A stretch of DNA of 11,001 nt. Source: Holophaga sp. Its GTDB lineage: Bacteria; Acidobacteriota; Holophagae; Holophagales; Holophagaceae. This document shows, piece by piece, positions 1-6,177 of this stretch; within the stretch, counting starts at the first letter, position 1, and each line of letters starts with the position of its first letter. A model generated the notes under the pieces. The model had not been told where the DNA came from, made no database searches, and saw nothing but the letters and a program-made list of their open reading frames with translations. The position numbers and the translations under genes are program-made. Location: contig JARLGP010000174.1 in the NCBI GenBank assembly GCA_031292735.1, positions 1-11,001 of the forward strand, in the 5' to 3' direction.

Positions 1-106
1 AACGAGCCTTCAGCGCCCGGGAATGTTCGTTTGACCGAAGCCGACCCTGGAATGATGGGACACGCCCTTCATTCCGAGTCGATCCATTTCATCGTGCCTG
101 GGCCTT

Positions 107-138
107 AGAGGGTGTGTGCTAATTCGCACACACCCTCT
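107..138. terminator. Strong hairpin at the end of the SPOR-like gene
   Basis: A perfect 13-bp inverted repeat (107-119 pairs with 126-138) closes a 6-base loop, TAATTC. It overlaps the last base of the TAA stop (138-140) of the minus-strand gene. Neither side has a convincing T run, so it is not a textbook intrinsic terminator. Its strength and its position at the stop suggest transcript ending or 3'-end protection. It could serve both directions if a plus-strand gene ends just left of it. Confidence 0.55.
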
Positions 139-902
139 TACTCCGGCTGCCTGGAATCGGCCAGGTAGGTGGTCTCCATGGCCACGGGCTGGGGTGGCCC
201 GAACAGGATGATCGGCCTGATCCCCATGGCCTGCATGGCGGGGGCCAGTTCCCGCAGCCGCAGCCGGGCCGCCTGGACGGATGGGAACGGGCCGTTGCGA
301 ACCAGCTGGAGGGGACGACCGGAGCGGCGGTTCCGCACCTGCAGGGTCGATTCCGTGGCGGCCACCCGCTTGAGCTTCCAGCGCAGCCGCGCGGCGCCTT
401 TGGTGCTGGCCGTGGCGGCGAACTGGATCCAGACCCGGCGTGTCCCGCGGTGCCGCGCCATGCGGCGGGCCGGAGCGGCCGGAAGGGCGGGCGCCTGGGG
501 CGACGGGGACGGGGGAAGGGCCGCCAGCTTCGGCCGTTCCGGCGCCGCCGCGATCGGCACCATGGGCGGCCCGGCCGGAATGGTCGGAATGGCCGGCGCG
601 GATTCTTCCGGCAGGAGATCCACCACCAGAGGCACGCTCTGCCCTCCGGTCGCGTTGCTGACATGGAGCCAGTAGACGGTCCGGCCGGTGACCGTGTGGG
701 TGATCTCGCCCCTGGCGGGCAGGATCAGGTCCAGGGGCTCCAGCCGGACCTGATCGGCCCCGGTGGCGGACCAGCGAAGGGTCACGGTGCTGCCCTTGCG
801 CACCGCCTTGGCCGTGGTCTGGAACACCTGGATGCGAGCCGGGCCGGGAACCACCTGGGCGGACAGGAGGCAGGGCAGGAGCGGGATGAGGAGGCGTTTC
901 AT
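138..902 (-). CDS. Exported protein with Ig-like domain and SPOR-like C-terminus
   Basis: This 254-residue protein of unknown role has three visible parts. Residues 1-16 form a signal peptide (MKRLL, then a hydrophobic stretch ending LLSA before Q16). Residues about 20-97 have the pattern of a bacterial Ig-like strand sandwich (RKGSTVTLRWSATGAD, then a TVYWLHVSN strand). Residues about 100-150 are a Pro/Ala-rich linker. Residues about 155-235 resemble a SPOR domain: VWIQFAA strand, a middle strand with RPLQLVRNGPF, then a helix rich in A, R and L and a final IRPIILF strand. SPOR domains bind denuded peptidoglycan at division sites, so an envelope role is plausible but inferred. The start is ATG at 902; no clear ribosome-binding site precedes it. 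The gene stands alone, 108 bp after the VOC gene, and ends in a strong hairpin. Existence as a gene is well supported; the SPOR call is moderate. Confidence 0.75.
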   Translation of the reverse strand: MKRLLIPLLPCLLSAQVVPGPARIQVFQTTAKAVRKGSTVTLRWSATGADQVRLEPLDLILPARGEITHTVTGRTVYWLHVSNATGGQSVPLVVDLLPEESAPAIPTIPAGPPMVPIAAAPERPKLAALPPSPSPQAPALPAAPARRMARHRGTRRVWIQFAATASTKGAARLRWKLKRVAATESTLQVRNRRSGRPLQLVRNGPFPSVQAARLRLRELAPAMQAMGIRPIILFGPPQPVAMETTYLADSRQPE

Positions 903-984
903 GGGGGGTGACCGGTCGGAAGTGAGCTGGCACCCAGTCTGAATGGTTGTTGCGTAAAATCAAACTTATTCAGGATCCAACCGC

Positions 985-1012
985 CGGACCCGGTCCGAGG
1001 CTCCCAGGCCTC
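985..1012 (-). terminator. Tandem small hairpins after the VOC gene
   Basis: Two stems sit directly after the VOC coding region. GAGGC/GCCTC (997-1001 with 1008-1012, 6-base loop) overlaps the TGA stop at 1011-1013. A 13-bp dyad CGGAC-CCG-GTCCG covers 985-997. A third, longer palindrome (1018-1043) lies in the last codons. No T run follows, so termination is inferred only from position and stem strength. Confidence 0.4.
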
Positions 1013-1463
1013 AGGGGGCAGCGGCCGCCTTGGCGGCCGCTGCGGAAAGGTCCGGCCGCGCCTGCCGGGAATCGTCCGCGTACAGGATGCTCCCGGTCTC
1101 CGCGCGCTCCCATAGCTCTTCGTCGCTGAGCGAGGTCTGCACCAGTTCGACCGGCACGTCACCGTCCCTGATGATGGCAACCCGATAGCCCGGCACCGGT
1201 TCGTAGGGGGCGAGCAGCAGAACGCATCCTTCCACCGCCCGATCCAGGTCGGATACCTTCAAGGCCACATGGGGAACGGTACGGATCATGGGATCCAGGG
1301 AGCTGCTCTCCTCGAACCGGTGCCATTGGATGCGCAGCAGCCTGCAATCACTGTCGGCGGTATGCATTCCAAACATGGCGCTGTACCGTTCGCCAGGCTT
1401 CGGGTCCGAGGTCGGGATCCCCATATGGTGGAAGGAATATTCAACCCCGTTTTTCACAAACAT
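1011..1463 (-). CDS. VOC (glyoxalase-fold) family protein
   Basis: This 150-residue protein looks like a small metal-binding VOC-superfamily member made of two beta-alpha-beta-beta-beta modules. Visible marks are HHMGIP at residues 12-17, RIQWHRFE at 44-51, PHVALKVSDLDRAVEG at 64-79 and PVELVQT at 104-110. The usual VOC metal ligands would be H13, Q46 or H48, H65 and E106. Substrate is unknown; VOC proteins include lyases, dioxygenases, epimerases and binding proteins. The ATG at 1463 has a GGAG ribosome-binding site at 1470-1473, six bases away, and an in-frame TGA at 1485-1487 rules out a longer form. The C-terminus is an Ala-rich tail (AAAAKAAAAP) beyond the fold. Its codons form a perfect DNA palindrome. 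Neighbours on both sides are read in the same direction but are separated by over 100 bp, so it is probably its own unit. Confidence 0.8.
   Translation of the reverse strand: MFVKNGVEYSFHHMGIPTSDPKPGERYSAMFGMHTADSDCRLLRIQWHRFEESSSLDPMIRTVPHVALKVSDLDRAVEGCVLLLAPYEPVPGYRVAIIRDGDVPVELVQTSLSDEELWERAETGSILYADDSRQARPDLSAAAAKAAAAP
1018..1043. repeat. Perfect GC palindrome in the Ala-rich tail of the VOC gene
   Basis: Arms 1018-1029 and 1032-1043 are exact reverse complements (GCAGCGGCCGCC and its complement) around TT. On the minus strand this encodes AAAAKAAAA just before the stop. It can fold into a very stable RNA hairpin and contains two GCGGCCGC sequences. It may help terminate or protect the transcript, or it may be only an outcome of Ala codon choice. 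Confidence 0.6.
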
Positions 1464-1602
1464 CTTGAACTCCAGCGTGGTGGTTCAACCCGGCCCGTTT
1501 ATCGGCACCCCGTCACTGAACAAAGGATATGCCGTCTTCGACCGTTTGGTTTCAGGCCTTGATTTCTGGGTGACATGCACTCGCCCATCCAGCCTGCCCG
1601 GA

Positions 1603-2955
1603 TCACGGCTCCACGGCGCCGTCCTGGAGCCAGCGGTTGAGGGTCTTGATGTCGATGCCCAGGCGCTCGGCGGTGCGGCTCTTGTGCCCGCCGCAATGCT
1701 CCAGGGCCCAGGCCGCGTAGCGGTGCTGCAGGTCCCGGGCCGGGATCAGCTCGGTGAAGCCGGTGGGGGTCTGCTGGGGGTCCTGCACCAGGGCCGGGGG
1801 CAGGTCCTCCAGGTCGGCCACGGGGGAACGGCCCAGCACCACCAGCCGCTGCACCAGGTGGGCCAGCTCGCGCACGTTGCCGGGCCAGGGGTAGTCCATG
1901 AGCCGGCGCAGGGCCGCGGGGCTCAGCCCGGTGACCGGGCTGTTGGGATACTTGGCCCGGAAGGTGGCCAGGAAGTGCTCCACCAGGGGCAGGATGTCCT
2001 CCCGGCGCTGGCGCAGGGCGGGAATCGGGATGGCCACCACGTCCAGGCGGTACAGCAGGTCCTCCCGGAATTTCTGGGCCCGGACCATCTCCAGCAGGTC
2101 CCGGTTGGTGGCGGCGAAGATCCGCACGTCCACCGGGCGCTCCCGGGAGGAGCCCACCGGACGCACCGAGGCCCGCTCCAGCACGTGCAGCAGCTTGGCC
2201 TGGATGGCCAGGGGCAGCTCGCCGATCTCGTCCAACAGGATGGTGCCGCGCTCGGCCTCCACGAACAGCCCGGGGCGGTCGGAGGTGGCGCCGGTGAAGG
2301 CGCCCTTCACGTGGCCGAACAGTTCGCTCTCCAGCAGGGCCTCGGGCAGGGCGGCGCAGTTCACCGCCACGAACGGGGCCTTGGCCCGCGGGCTCATGGA
2401 GTGGATGGCCCCGGCCACCATGCTCTTGCCGGTGCCGGTCTCGCCCAGCAGCAGCACCGGCACGTCCACCGCCGCCACCCGCTCCATGAGCTCCACCACC
2501 TCGCGCATGCCCGGGCTGGTGCCGATCAGCCCGTCGCCGCCCAGGTGGCCGCGCAGCGCCCGGCGCAGCAGCTTGGCCTCCTGCTGCAGGTTGCGCTCCT
2601 CCAGGGCGCGCTTCAGGAAGATCACCAGCTCCTCCGGCTGGAACGGCTTGGTGAGGTAGTGGTAGGCGCCCTGGCGGATCGATTCCACCGCGGTGTCGAT
2701 GGCGCCGTAGGCGGTCATGACGATCACCGGGCGCTGGGGCGAGGCGCGCTTGCTGGCCGCCAGCAGGTCCAGGCCGCTCACCTGGTTCATGCGCAGGTCG
2801 GTGACCAGGGCGTCGATGCCGCCGGCCTCCAGCCGCTCCAGGGCCGAGCTGCCCGAGGCCAGGGCCTCCGCCTCGAAGCCGGCGTCGGCCAGGGACTCGG
2901 CCAGCATCTCCGCCATTTCCAAGTGGTCATCCACCACCAGCACACGAGCCCCCAT
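1603..2955 (-). CDS. NtrC-family sigma54-dependent response regulator
   Basis: This 450-residue protein is the output half of the two-component pair and activates sigma54 RNA polymerase when phosphorylated. Residues 1-120 form the receiver domain, with acidic D9/D10, phospho-acceptor D53, T81 and K103. Residues about 142-370 form the AAA+ domain: Walker A GETGTGKS (171-178), the sigma54-contacting GAFTGA loop (218-223), Walker B ILLDE (239-243), FREDLLYRL with arginine-finger candidates (297, 303) and WPGNVREL sensor II (357-364). Residues about 412-445 form a Fis-type helix-turn-helix (GGHKSRTAERLGIDIKTLNRWL). All key residues are present, so it should be active. The ATG at 2955 has GGAGG 4 bases upstream, sitting in the 9-bp gap after the kinase stop, so translation is likely coupled. 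Length is normal for the NtrC/AtoC/ZraR group. Target genes are not proven; the divergent protease gene is the nearest candidate. Confidence 0.97.
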   Translation of the reverse strand: MGARVLVVDDHLEMAEMLAESLADAGFEAEALASGSSALERLEAGGIDALVTDLRMNQVSGLDLLAASKRASPQRPVIVMTAYGAIDTAVESIRQGAYHYLTKPFQPEELVIFLKRALEERNLQQEAKLLRRALRGHLGGDGLIGTSPGMREVVELMERVAAVDVPVLLLGETGTGKSMVAGAIHSMSPRAKAPFVAVNCAALPEALLESELFGHVKGAFTGATSDRPGLFVEAERGTILLDEIGELPLAIQAKLLHVLERASVRPVGSSRERPVDVRIFAATNRDLLEMVRAQKFREDLLYRLDVVAIPIPALRQRREDILPLVEHFLATFRAKYPNSPVTGLSPAALRRLMDYPWPGNVRELAHLVQRLVVLGRSPVADLEDLPPALVQDPQQTPTGFTELIPARDLQHRYAAWALEHCGGHKSRTAERLGIDIKTLNRWLQDGAVEP

Positions 2956-2964
2956 GGTTCCTCC

Positions 2965-4317
2965 CTAAGTCGGCAATCCGATCCGGATGCGGGTGCCCCG
3001 GGGCTGGAGCCGTTCGATGTCGATGTCGCCCCGGTGCATGCGCACGATTTCCCTGGCGATGGCCAGGCCCAGGCCGCTGCCCTGGCCCTGCGGCTTGGTG
3101 GTGAAGAACGGCTCCAGCACCCGCTCCGCCAGCGCCTCGGGGATGCCCTTGCCCTGGTCCGCCACCTCCAGCACCATGCGGCCTTCGCCGGCCCGGGCCT
3201 TGACCTCCACCCGGTCGCCCCGCTGGGAGGCGTCGCAGGCGTTCAGCAGCAGGTTCACCAGCAGGTGCTGCAGCAGCTGGAAGTCGCCGCGCATGCCGGG
3301 CAGGTCGTCCGGCGCGTCCAGGCTCAGCTCCACCCCGGCCTTCTGGAAGCGGTGCTCCACCATGGTGGCGGCGGCCCGCACCAGGTCGCCGGTGCCGAAC
3401 TCCTCGGCCCGGGCGCTGCCGCCCCGGGCCAGTTCCAGGAACCGGCGGATGGTGCGGCTGATCTGCTCCACTTCCTCCTGGATGGTCTGGGCCAGCCGCA
3501 GGTTGCGTTCGTCGTCCGGCATCCGGGACACCAGCTGCGCGGCGCGGCCGGAGATCACCCCCAGCGGGGTGGCGATCTCGTGGGCCACCCCGGAAGCCAG
3601 GGTGAGCATGGTGGCGGCCCGGTCGGCCTGGGCCAGGGCCTGGTCCTTGTGCCGGCCCAGCTCCCGCAGCTCGATCTCCTGGGCCAGTTCCATCTCCTGT
3701 TTCTGGAAGCGCAGGGCCCACCAGGCCAGAATGAACAGGAAGGCCCCCATGGAAAAGAAACTGGCCAGCAGCCGCCAGCGGGCGTGCATGGACCGGTCCG
3801 GCTCCCGGAAGGCGGTGCCGGCCACCGCCACGATCCAGGTGTGGCCGGTGCGGTCCATGGCTCCGCTCAGGGCCATGGCGGCGGTGCGCGGGGGCAGGCC
3901 CAGCAGCTCCGCCTCCTGCGACCCCACCGAGAACCAGCGGCCCTTGGTGGCCAGGGCCAGCTCCAGGGTGGGCGCGTTCACCTCCAGTCCGTCCAGGCTG
4001 ATCCAGGGCAGGCCCGGGGGATGCACGAACAGCCGGGTGATGTCCGGCTGCTCCAGCGGATGCAGATCGCGCAGGACCCAGGGCAGCGGGGTGGCGGAGG
4101 ATTCCAGGTTGGACACCATGACGCAGGCCGCCGCCACCGCCACCTTCACCTGGGAATCCTTGAAATCCTCGAAGGCCGCCTGGGTCTCCCGGGTTTCCAG
4201 GAACAGGTTCACGCTCAGCACGCAGGCCAGGGCCAGGACCATGGATACCCCCAGCAGCCAGAGTCGTCCCATGCCGTGGTTGGCACGAATCGCTTCAGTG
4301 CTGGAAGGCTTGCTCAC
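2965..4317 (-). CDS. Membrane sensor histidine kinase, partner of the NtrC-type regulator
   Basis: This 450-residue kinase autophosphorylates and passes phosphate to D53 of the regulator encoded 9 bp downstream. A first membrane helix (about 17-40) and a second (about 183-202) bracket a periplasmic domain of roughly 140 residues that I cannot assign to a known sensor fold. A coiled linker (about 203-235) leads to the dimerisation/H-box GVAHEIATPLGVI with H246. The ATPase domain has an N-box (LLLNACDAS, N359), G1 (DQGKGIP, 387-393), F-box (LEPFFTTK, 401-408) and G2 (GQGSGLGL, 411-418). There is no PAS or HAMP domain that I can recognise. The start is GTG at 4317 with a GGGGAG ribosome-binding site about six bases upstream. 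A sigma54 promoter candidate lies just ahead. The architecture resembles NtrB/AtoS/ZraS-type kinases; the stimulus is unknown, but the periplasmic domain points to an envelope or external signal. Confidence 0.95.
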   Translation of the reverse strand: MSKPSSTEAIRANHGMGRLWLLGVSMVLALACVLSVNLFLETRETQAAFEDFKDSQVKVAVAAACVMVSNLESSATPLPWVLRDLHPLEQPDITRLFVHPPGLPWISLDGLEVNAPTLELALATKGRWFSVGSQEAELLGLPPRTAAMALSGAMDRTGHTWIVAVAGTAFREPDRSMHARWRLLASFFSMGAFLFILAWWALRFQKQEMELAQEIELRELGRHKDQALAQADRAATMLTLASGVAHEIATPLGVISGRAAQLVSRMPDDERNLRLAQTIQEEVEQISRTIRRFLELARGGSARAEEFGTGDLVRAAATMVEHRFQKAGVELSLDAPDDLPGMRGDFQLLQHLLVNLLLNACDASQRGDRVEVKARAGEGRMVLEVADQGKGIPEALAERVLEPFFTTKPQGQGSGLGLAIAREIVRMHRGDIDIERLQPRGTRIRIGLPT

Positions 4318-4341
4318 CGGGAACTCCCCTGGTCCCCATGT

Positions 4342-4357
4342 AGCAAAGGAGGGGCCA
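4342..4357 (-). promoter_or_regulatory. Candidate sigma54 (-24/-12) promoter of the kinase-regulator operon
   Basis: Read on the minus strand, TGGCCCC-TCCT-TTGCT matches the consensus TGGCACG-N4-TTGCW except at two positions. It keeps the invariant GG and GC ten bases apart. It would start transcription near 4331, placing the GGGGAG ribosome-binding site and the GTG start immediately downstream with a very short leader. The operon encodes its own sigma54 activator, so autoregulation would fit. Found by eye, no scoring done. Confidence 0.5.
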
Positions 4358-4469
4358 ACCCGATTGTTCCAGGTACCGGCCCCGCCGGGGGGCCGCAGGG
4401 GAGCCGTTCAGGGAAAAATGTCGGGTAGCCTGGGAGAAATGCCCTGCCGGGATCCGGTTCCGGGGCAGA

Positions 4470-4482
4470 ATCATTGAATGAT
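4470..4482. promoter_or_regulatory. 13-bp palindrome, candidate enhancer-type binding site
   Basis: ATCATT-G-AATGAT is a perfect dyad in otherwise GC-rich DNA. It lies about 145 bp upstream of the predicted sigma54 start of the kinase operon, the usual distance for an NtrC-family upstream activating sequence, and just ahead of the htrA-facing element. Flanking GGGCA (4463-4467) and TGCCC (4487-4491) partly extend the symmetry. Binding by the neighbouring regulator is inference. Confidence 0.35.
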
Positions 4483-4499
4483 CCCGTGCCCTTGCAGGC

Positions 4500-4515
4500 T
4501 GGCCCGGTTTTTGAA
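4500..4515 (+). promoter_or_regulatory. Weak sigma54-like element facing htrA
   Basis: TGGCCCG-GTTT-TTGAA fits the sigma54 consensus at most positions and with correct spacing, but the -12 GC is GA, which usually harms such promoters. A start near 4526 would transcribe both possible htrA start codons. A sigma70-type promoter is not obvious in this stretch either. Confidence 0.25.
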
Positions 4516-4528
4516 TAGCCTGCCGAAG

Positions 4529-4535
4529 AAGGAGG
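4529..4535 (+). promoter_or_regulatory. Second, upstream ribosome-binding site for htrA
   Basis: AAGGAGG lies nine bases ahead of the in-frame ATG at 4545. It is as good as the site at 4607-4612 serving the ATG at 4620. If it is used, HtrA gets a 25-residue extension before the signal sequence (MTDESGPCPCP...), which would be unusual for an exported protein. Confidence 0.45.
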
Positions 4536-4619
4536 AAGGCGCCCATGACCGACGAATCCGGACCGTGCCCTTGCCCAGCAACCCCCGCAGCGGTCCCAAC
4601 GTCCACAAGGAGATTCCAG

Positions 4620-6122
4620 ATGAAGCGTTTCATTGTCTACACGGCCAGTGCCTTGGCCGTACCCCTGCTGGTGGGAGGCGGCATGCTGGCCGTCACCGGC
4701 CTTTGCTCTTCGCCCAAGGTGGTGCCCCCCCCGCCGGCCCTCACCGCCTCGGTGGTGGCTCCGGCCAAGGCCCTGGGCGACGCCTACGCGGCGGTGGCGG
4801 CCCACGTCAAGCCGGCGGTGGTGAGCGTCTACTCGGAGAAGATCGTCCGCTACCAGTCGCCGGAATCGGGCTTCCCGTTCGGGGATGACTTCTTCCGGCA
4901 GTTCTTCGGCAACCAGGCCCCGCCCCAGCGGCGCCAGGCGCCCAAGGAATACAAGGTGCCCCAGCGGGGCATGGGCTCCGGCATGATCCTGGACAAGGCC
5001 GGCCACATCCTCACCAACTACCACGTGGTGAAGGACGTGGACGAGATCAAGGTGCGTCTCTCCGACAAGCGCGAGTTCAAGGCGGTGGTGGTGAGCAGCG
5101 ACCCCAAGACCGACGTGGCGGTCATCCGCATCAAGGACAAGGTGCCCGCGGACCTGCCGACGGTTCAGCTGGGCAACTCCGACGCGCTGCGGGTGGGTGA
5201 CGTGGTGATGGCCGTCGGCGCTCCGTTCGGCCTGACCCAGACGGTCACCACCGGGATCATCAGCGCCATGGGCCGCTCGGAAGTGGGGCTGGCCGACTAC
5301 GAGGACTTCCTGCAGACCGACGCGCCCATCAACCCCGGCAACTCCGGCGGCCCGCTGGTCAACATGGACGGCCAGGTGATCGGCATGAACAGCGCCATCG
5401 CCACCAACAGCGGCCAGTCCGCCGGGATCGGCTTCGCCATCCCCTCCAACATGATCAACAGCATGCTGCCCACCCTCACCAAGGGCGGCAAGATCGCCCG
5501 GGGCCTGCTGGGCGTGGGCATCCAGGACCTGGACAAGGACCTGGCCAAGCAGTTCAAGCTGCCCGACAGCAACGGCGCCCTGGTCACCACGGTGAGCCCC
5601 GATTCCGCGGCCGAAAAGGCCGGGATCCAGGTGGGCGACGTGATCATCGGGCTCAACGGCAAGGCGGTGGACAGCAGCCGCGAGCTGCGCAACCGGATCG
5701 GCAGCCTGGCCCCCGGGGCCAAGGTGAAGGTGGAGCTCAACCGCGGCGGCAAGACGATGTCGGTCACCGCCACCATCGGGGAGGCCGCCGCCGAGGCCGC
5801 GGCCAGCGAGGAAGGCGCCGAAAGTTCACCGGAGCAGGCCTCCAAGCTGGGGCTCAGCCTCCAGCCGCTGACCCCGGAACTGGCCCAGCGCTTCGGCCTT
5901 ACCGAGAAGAGCGGCCTGGTCATCGCCGACGTGGACCAGGGCAGTCCGGCGGCCCAGGCCGGGCTGCAGGAGGGCGACCTGATCGTGGAGGTGAACCGCA
6001 AGCGGGTGAGCAAGCTGTCTGAACTGCAGAAGGCCGTGGCCGACAGCAAGAAGGAAGGCAGCGTGCTGCTGCTGGTGAAGCGCAAGACCGCCAGCCTGTT
6101 CGTGGCGCTGCCGCTGAACTGA
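4620..6122 (+). CDS. htrA: HtrA/Deg family periplasmic serine protease with two PDZ domains
   Basis: This 500-residue envelope protease/chaperone degrades misfolded periplasmic proteins. Residues 1-30 form a signal or anchor segment (MKRF, then hydrophobic to LAVTGLC; C29 lacks a proper lipobox). A proline-rich stretch follows, then the trypsin-like domain (about 55-290) with the triad H135 (TNYHVV), D165 (TDVAV) and S242 (NPGNSGGPL). The flexible LA-loop region (about 80-115) is rich in F, Q and R as in DegP/DegQ. PDZ1 spans about 293-387 and PDZ2 about 407-497, joined by an Ala/Glu linker. All catalytic parts are intact. I chose the ATG at 4620 because it gives a normal signal sequence and has AAGGAG seven bases upstream. 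An in-frame ATG at 4545 with AAGGAGG nine bases upstream would add 25 Pro/Thr-rich residues. The gene is divergent from the sigma54 kinase-regulator operon, its most likely controller. Confidence 0.96.
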   Translation: MKRFIVYTASALAVPLLVGGGMLAVTGLCSSPKVVPPPPALTASVVAPAKALGDAYAAVAAHVKPAVVSVYSEKIVRYQSPESGFPFGDDFFRQFFGNQAPPQRRQAPKEYKVPQRGMGSGMILDKAGHILTNYHVVKDVDEIKVRLSDKREFKAVVVSSDPKTDVAVIRIKDKVPADLPTVQLGNSDALRVGDVVMAVGAPFGLTQTVTTGIISAMGRSEVGLADYEDFLQTDAPINPGNSGGPLVNMDGQVIGMNSAIATNSGQSAGIGFAIPSNMINSMLPTLTKGGKIARGLLGVGIQDLDKDLAKQFKLPDSNGALVTTVSPDSAAEKAGIQVGDVIIGLNGKAVDSSRELRNRIGSLAPGAKVKVELNRGGKTMSVTATIGEAAAEAAASEEGAESSPEQASKLGLSLQPLTPELAQRFGLTEKSGLVIADVDQGSPAAQAGLQEGDLIVEVNRKRVSKLSELQKAVADSKKEGSVLLLVKRKTASLFVALPLN

Positions 6123-6137
6123 TCGACCGGACCGGAA

Positions 6138-6171
6138 GAAGGGCAGGGGCGCCATGGCGCCTCTGCCCTTC
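6138..6171. terminator. Bidirectional terminator between htrA and cvfB
   Basis: A near-perfect 34-base palindrome, symmetric about 6154/6155 with a single G-T pair (6147 with 6162), lies between the two convergent stop codons. It starts GAAGGGCAG and ends CTGCCCTTC. T runs are short (TT or TCTT). Its position 15 bases after htrA and 6 bases after cvfB strongly suggests that it ends both transcripts. Confidence 0.75.
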
Positions 6172-6177
6172 GCTGGG

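Larger units (their letters stand above)
4484..4574. repeat. 12-bp direct repeat upstream of htrA
   Basis: CCGTGCCCTTGC occurs exactly at 4484-4495 and again at 4563-4574, start-to-start distance 79 bp. The first copy abuts the 13-bp palindrome. Exact 12-mers repeated within 100 bp are unlikely by chance even at high GC, so a regulator site is possible. The second copy also lies in the possible N-terminal extension of htrA. Confidence 0.4.
4318..4619. promoter_or_regulatory. Divergent control region between the kinase operon and htrA
   Basis: No separate gene is visible in these 302 bases; the only coding possibility is an N-terminal extension of htrA from an ATG at 4545. The region holds a sigma54-type promoter for the kinase (4342-4357), a GC hairpin (4378-4383 with 4389-4394), an AT palindrome (4470-4482), an exact 12-bp direct repeat CCGTGCCCTTGC (4484-4495 and 4563-4574), a sigma54-like element facing htrA (4500-4515) and two ribosome-binding sites for htrA. 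This density of elements suggests that the two transcription units are co-regulated. The individual assignments are by eye. Confidence 0.6.

Noticed and set aside
1..108. Possible tail of a plus-strand gene (frame 1 open from the window edge to TAG at 106-108, beside the hairpin)
   Set aside because: Only 35 codons, not recognisable, and the third positions lack the GC bias of the other genes. Other frames are open almost as far. The sequence left of the window would decide.
10..963. Minus-strand open frame overlapping the SPOR-like gene
   Set aside because: Pro/Arg/Gly-rich out-of-frame product. The 138-902 frame has a signal peptide, structured domains and a stop at a hairpin.
1288..4428. 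Plus-strand open frame of over 1000 codons opposite the VOC, regulator and kinase genes
   Set aside because: Its product is a His/Gln/Gly/Leu-rich low-complexity string, the usual mirror of high-GC genes. The opposite strand carries complete, motif-perfect regulator and kinase proteins.
4384..4476. SigmaE-type promoter (GGAAC ... TCTCC on the minus strand) in the divergent region
   Set aside because: Only the first box resembles the consensus, the spacing and second box are poor, and it points towards the kinase rather than towards htrA.
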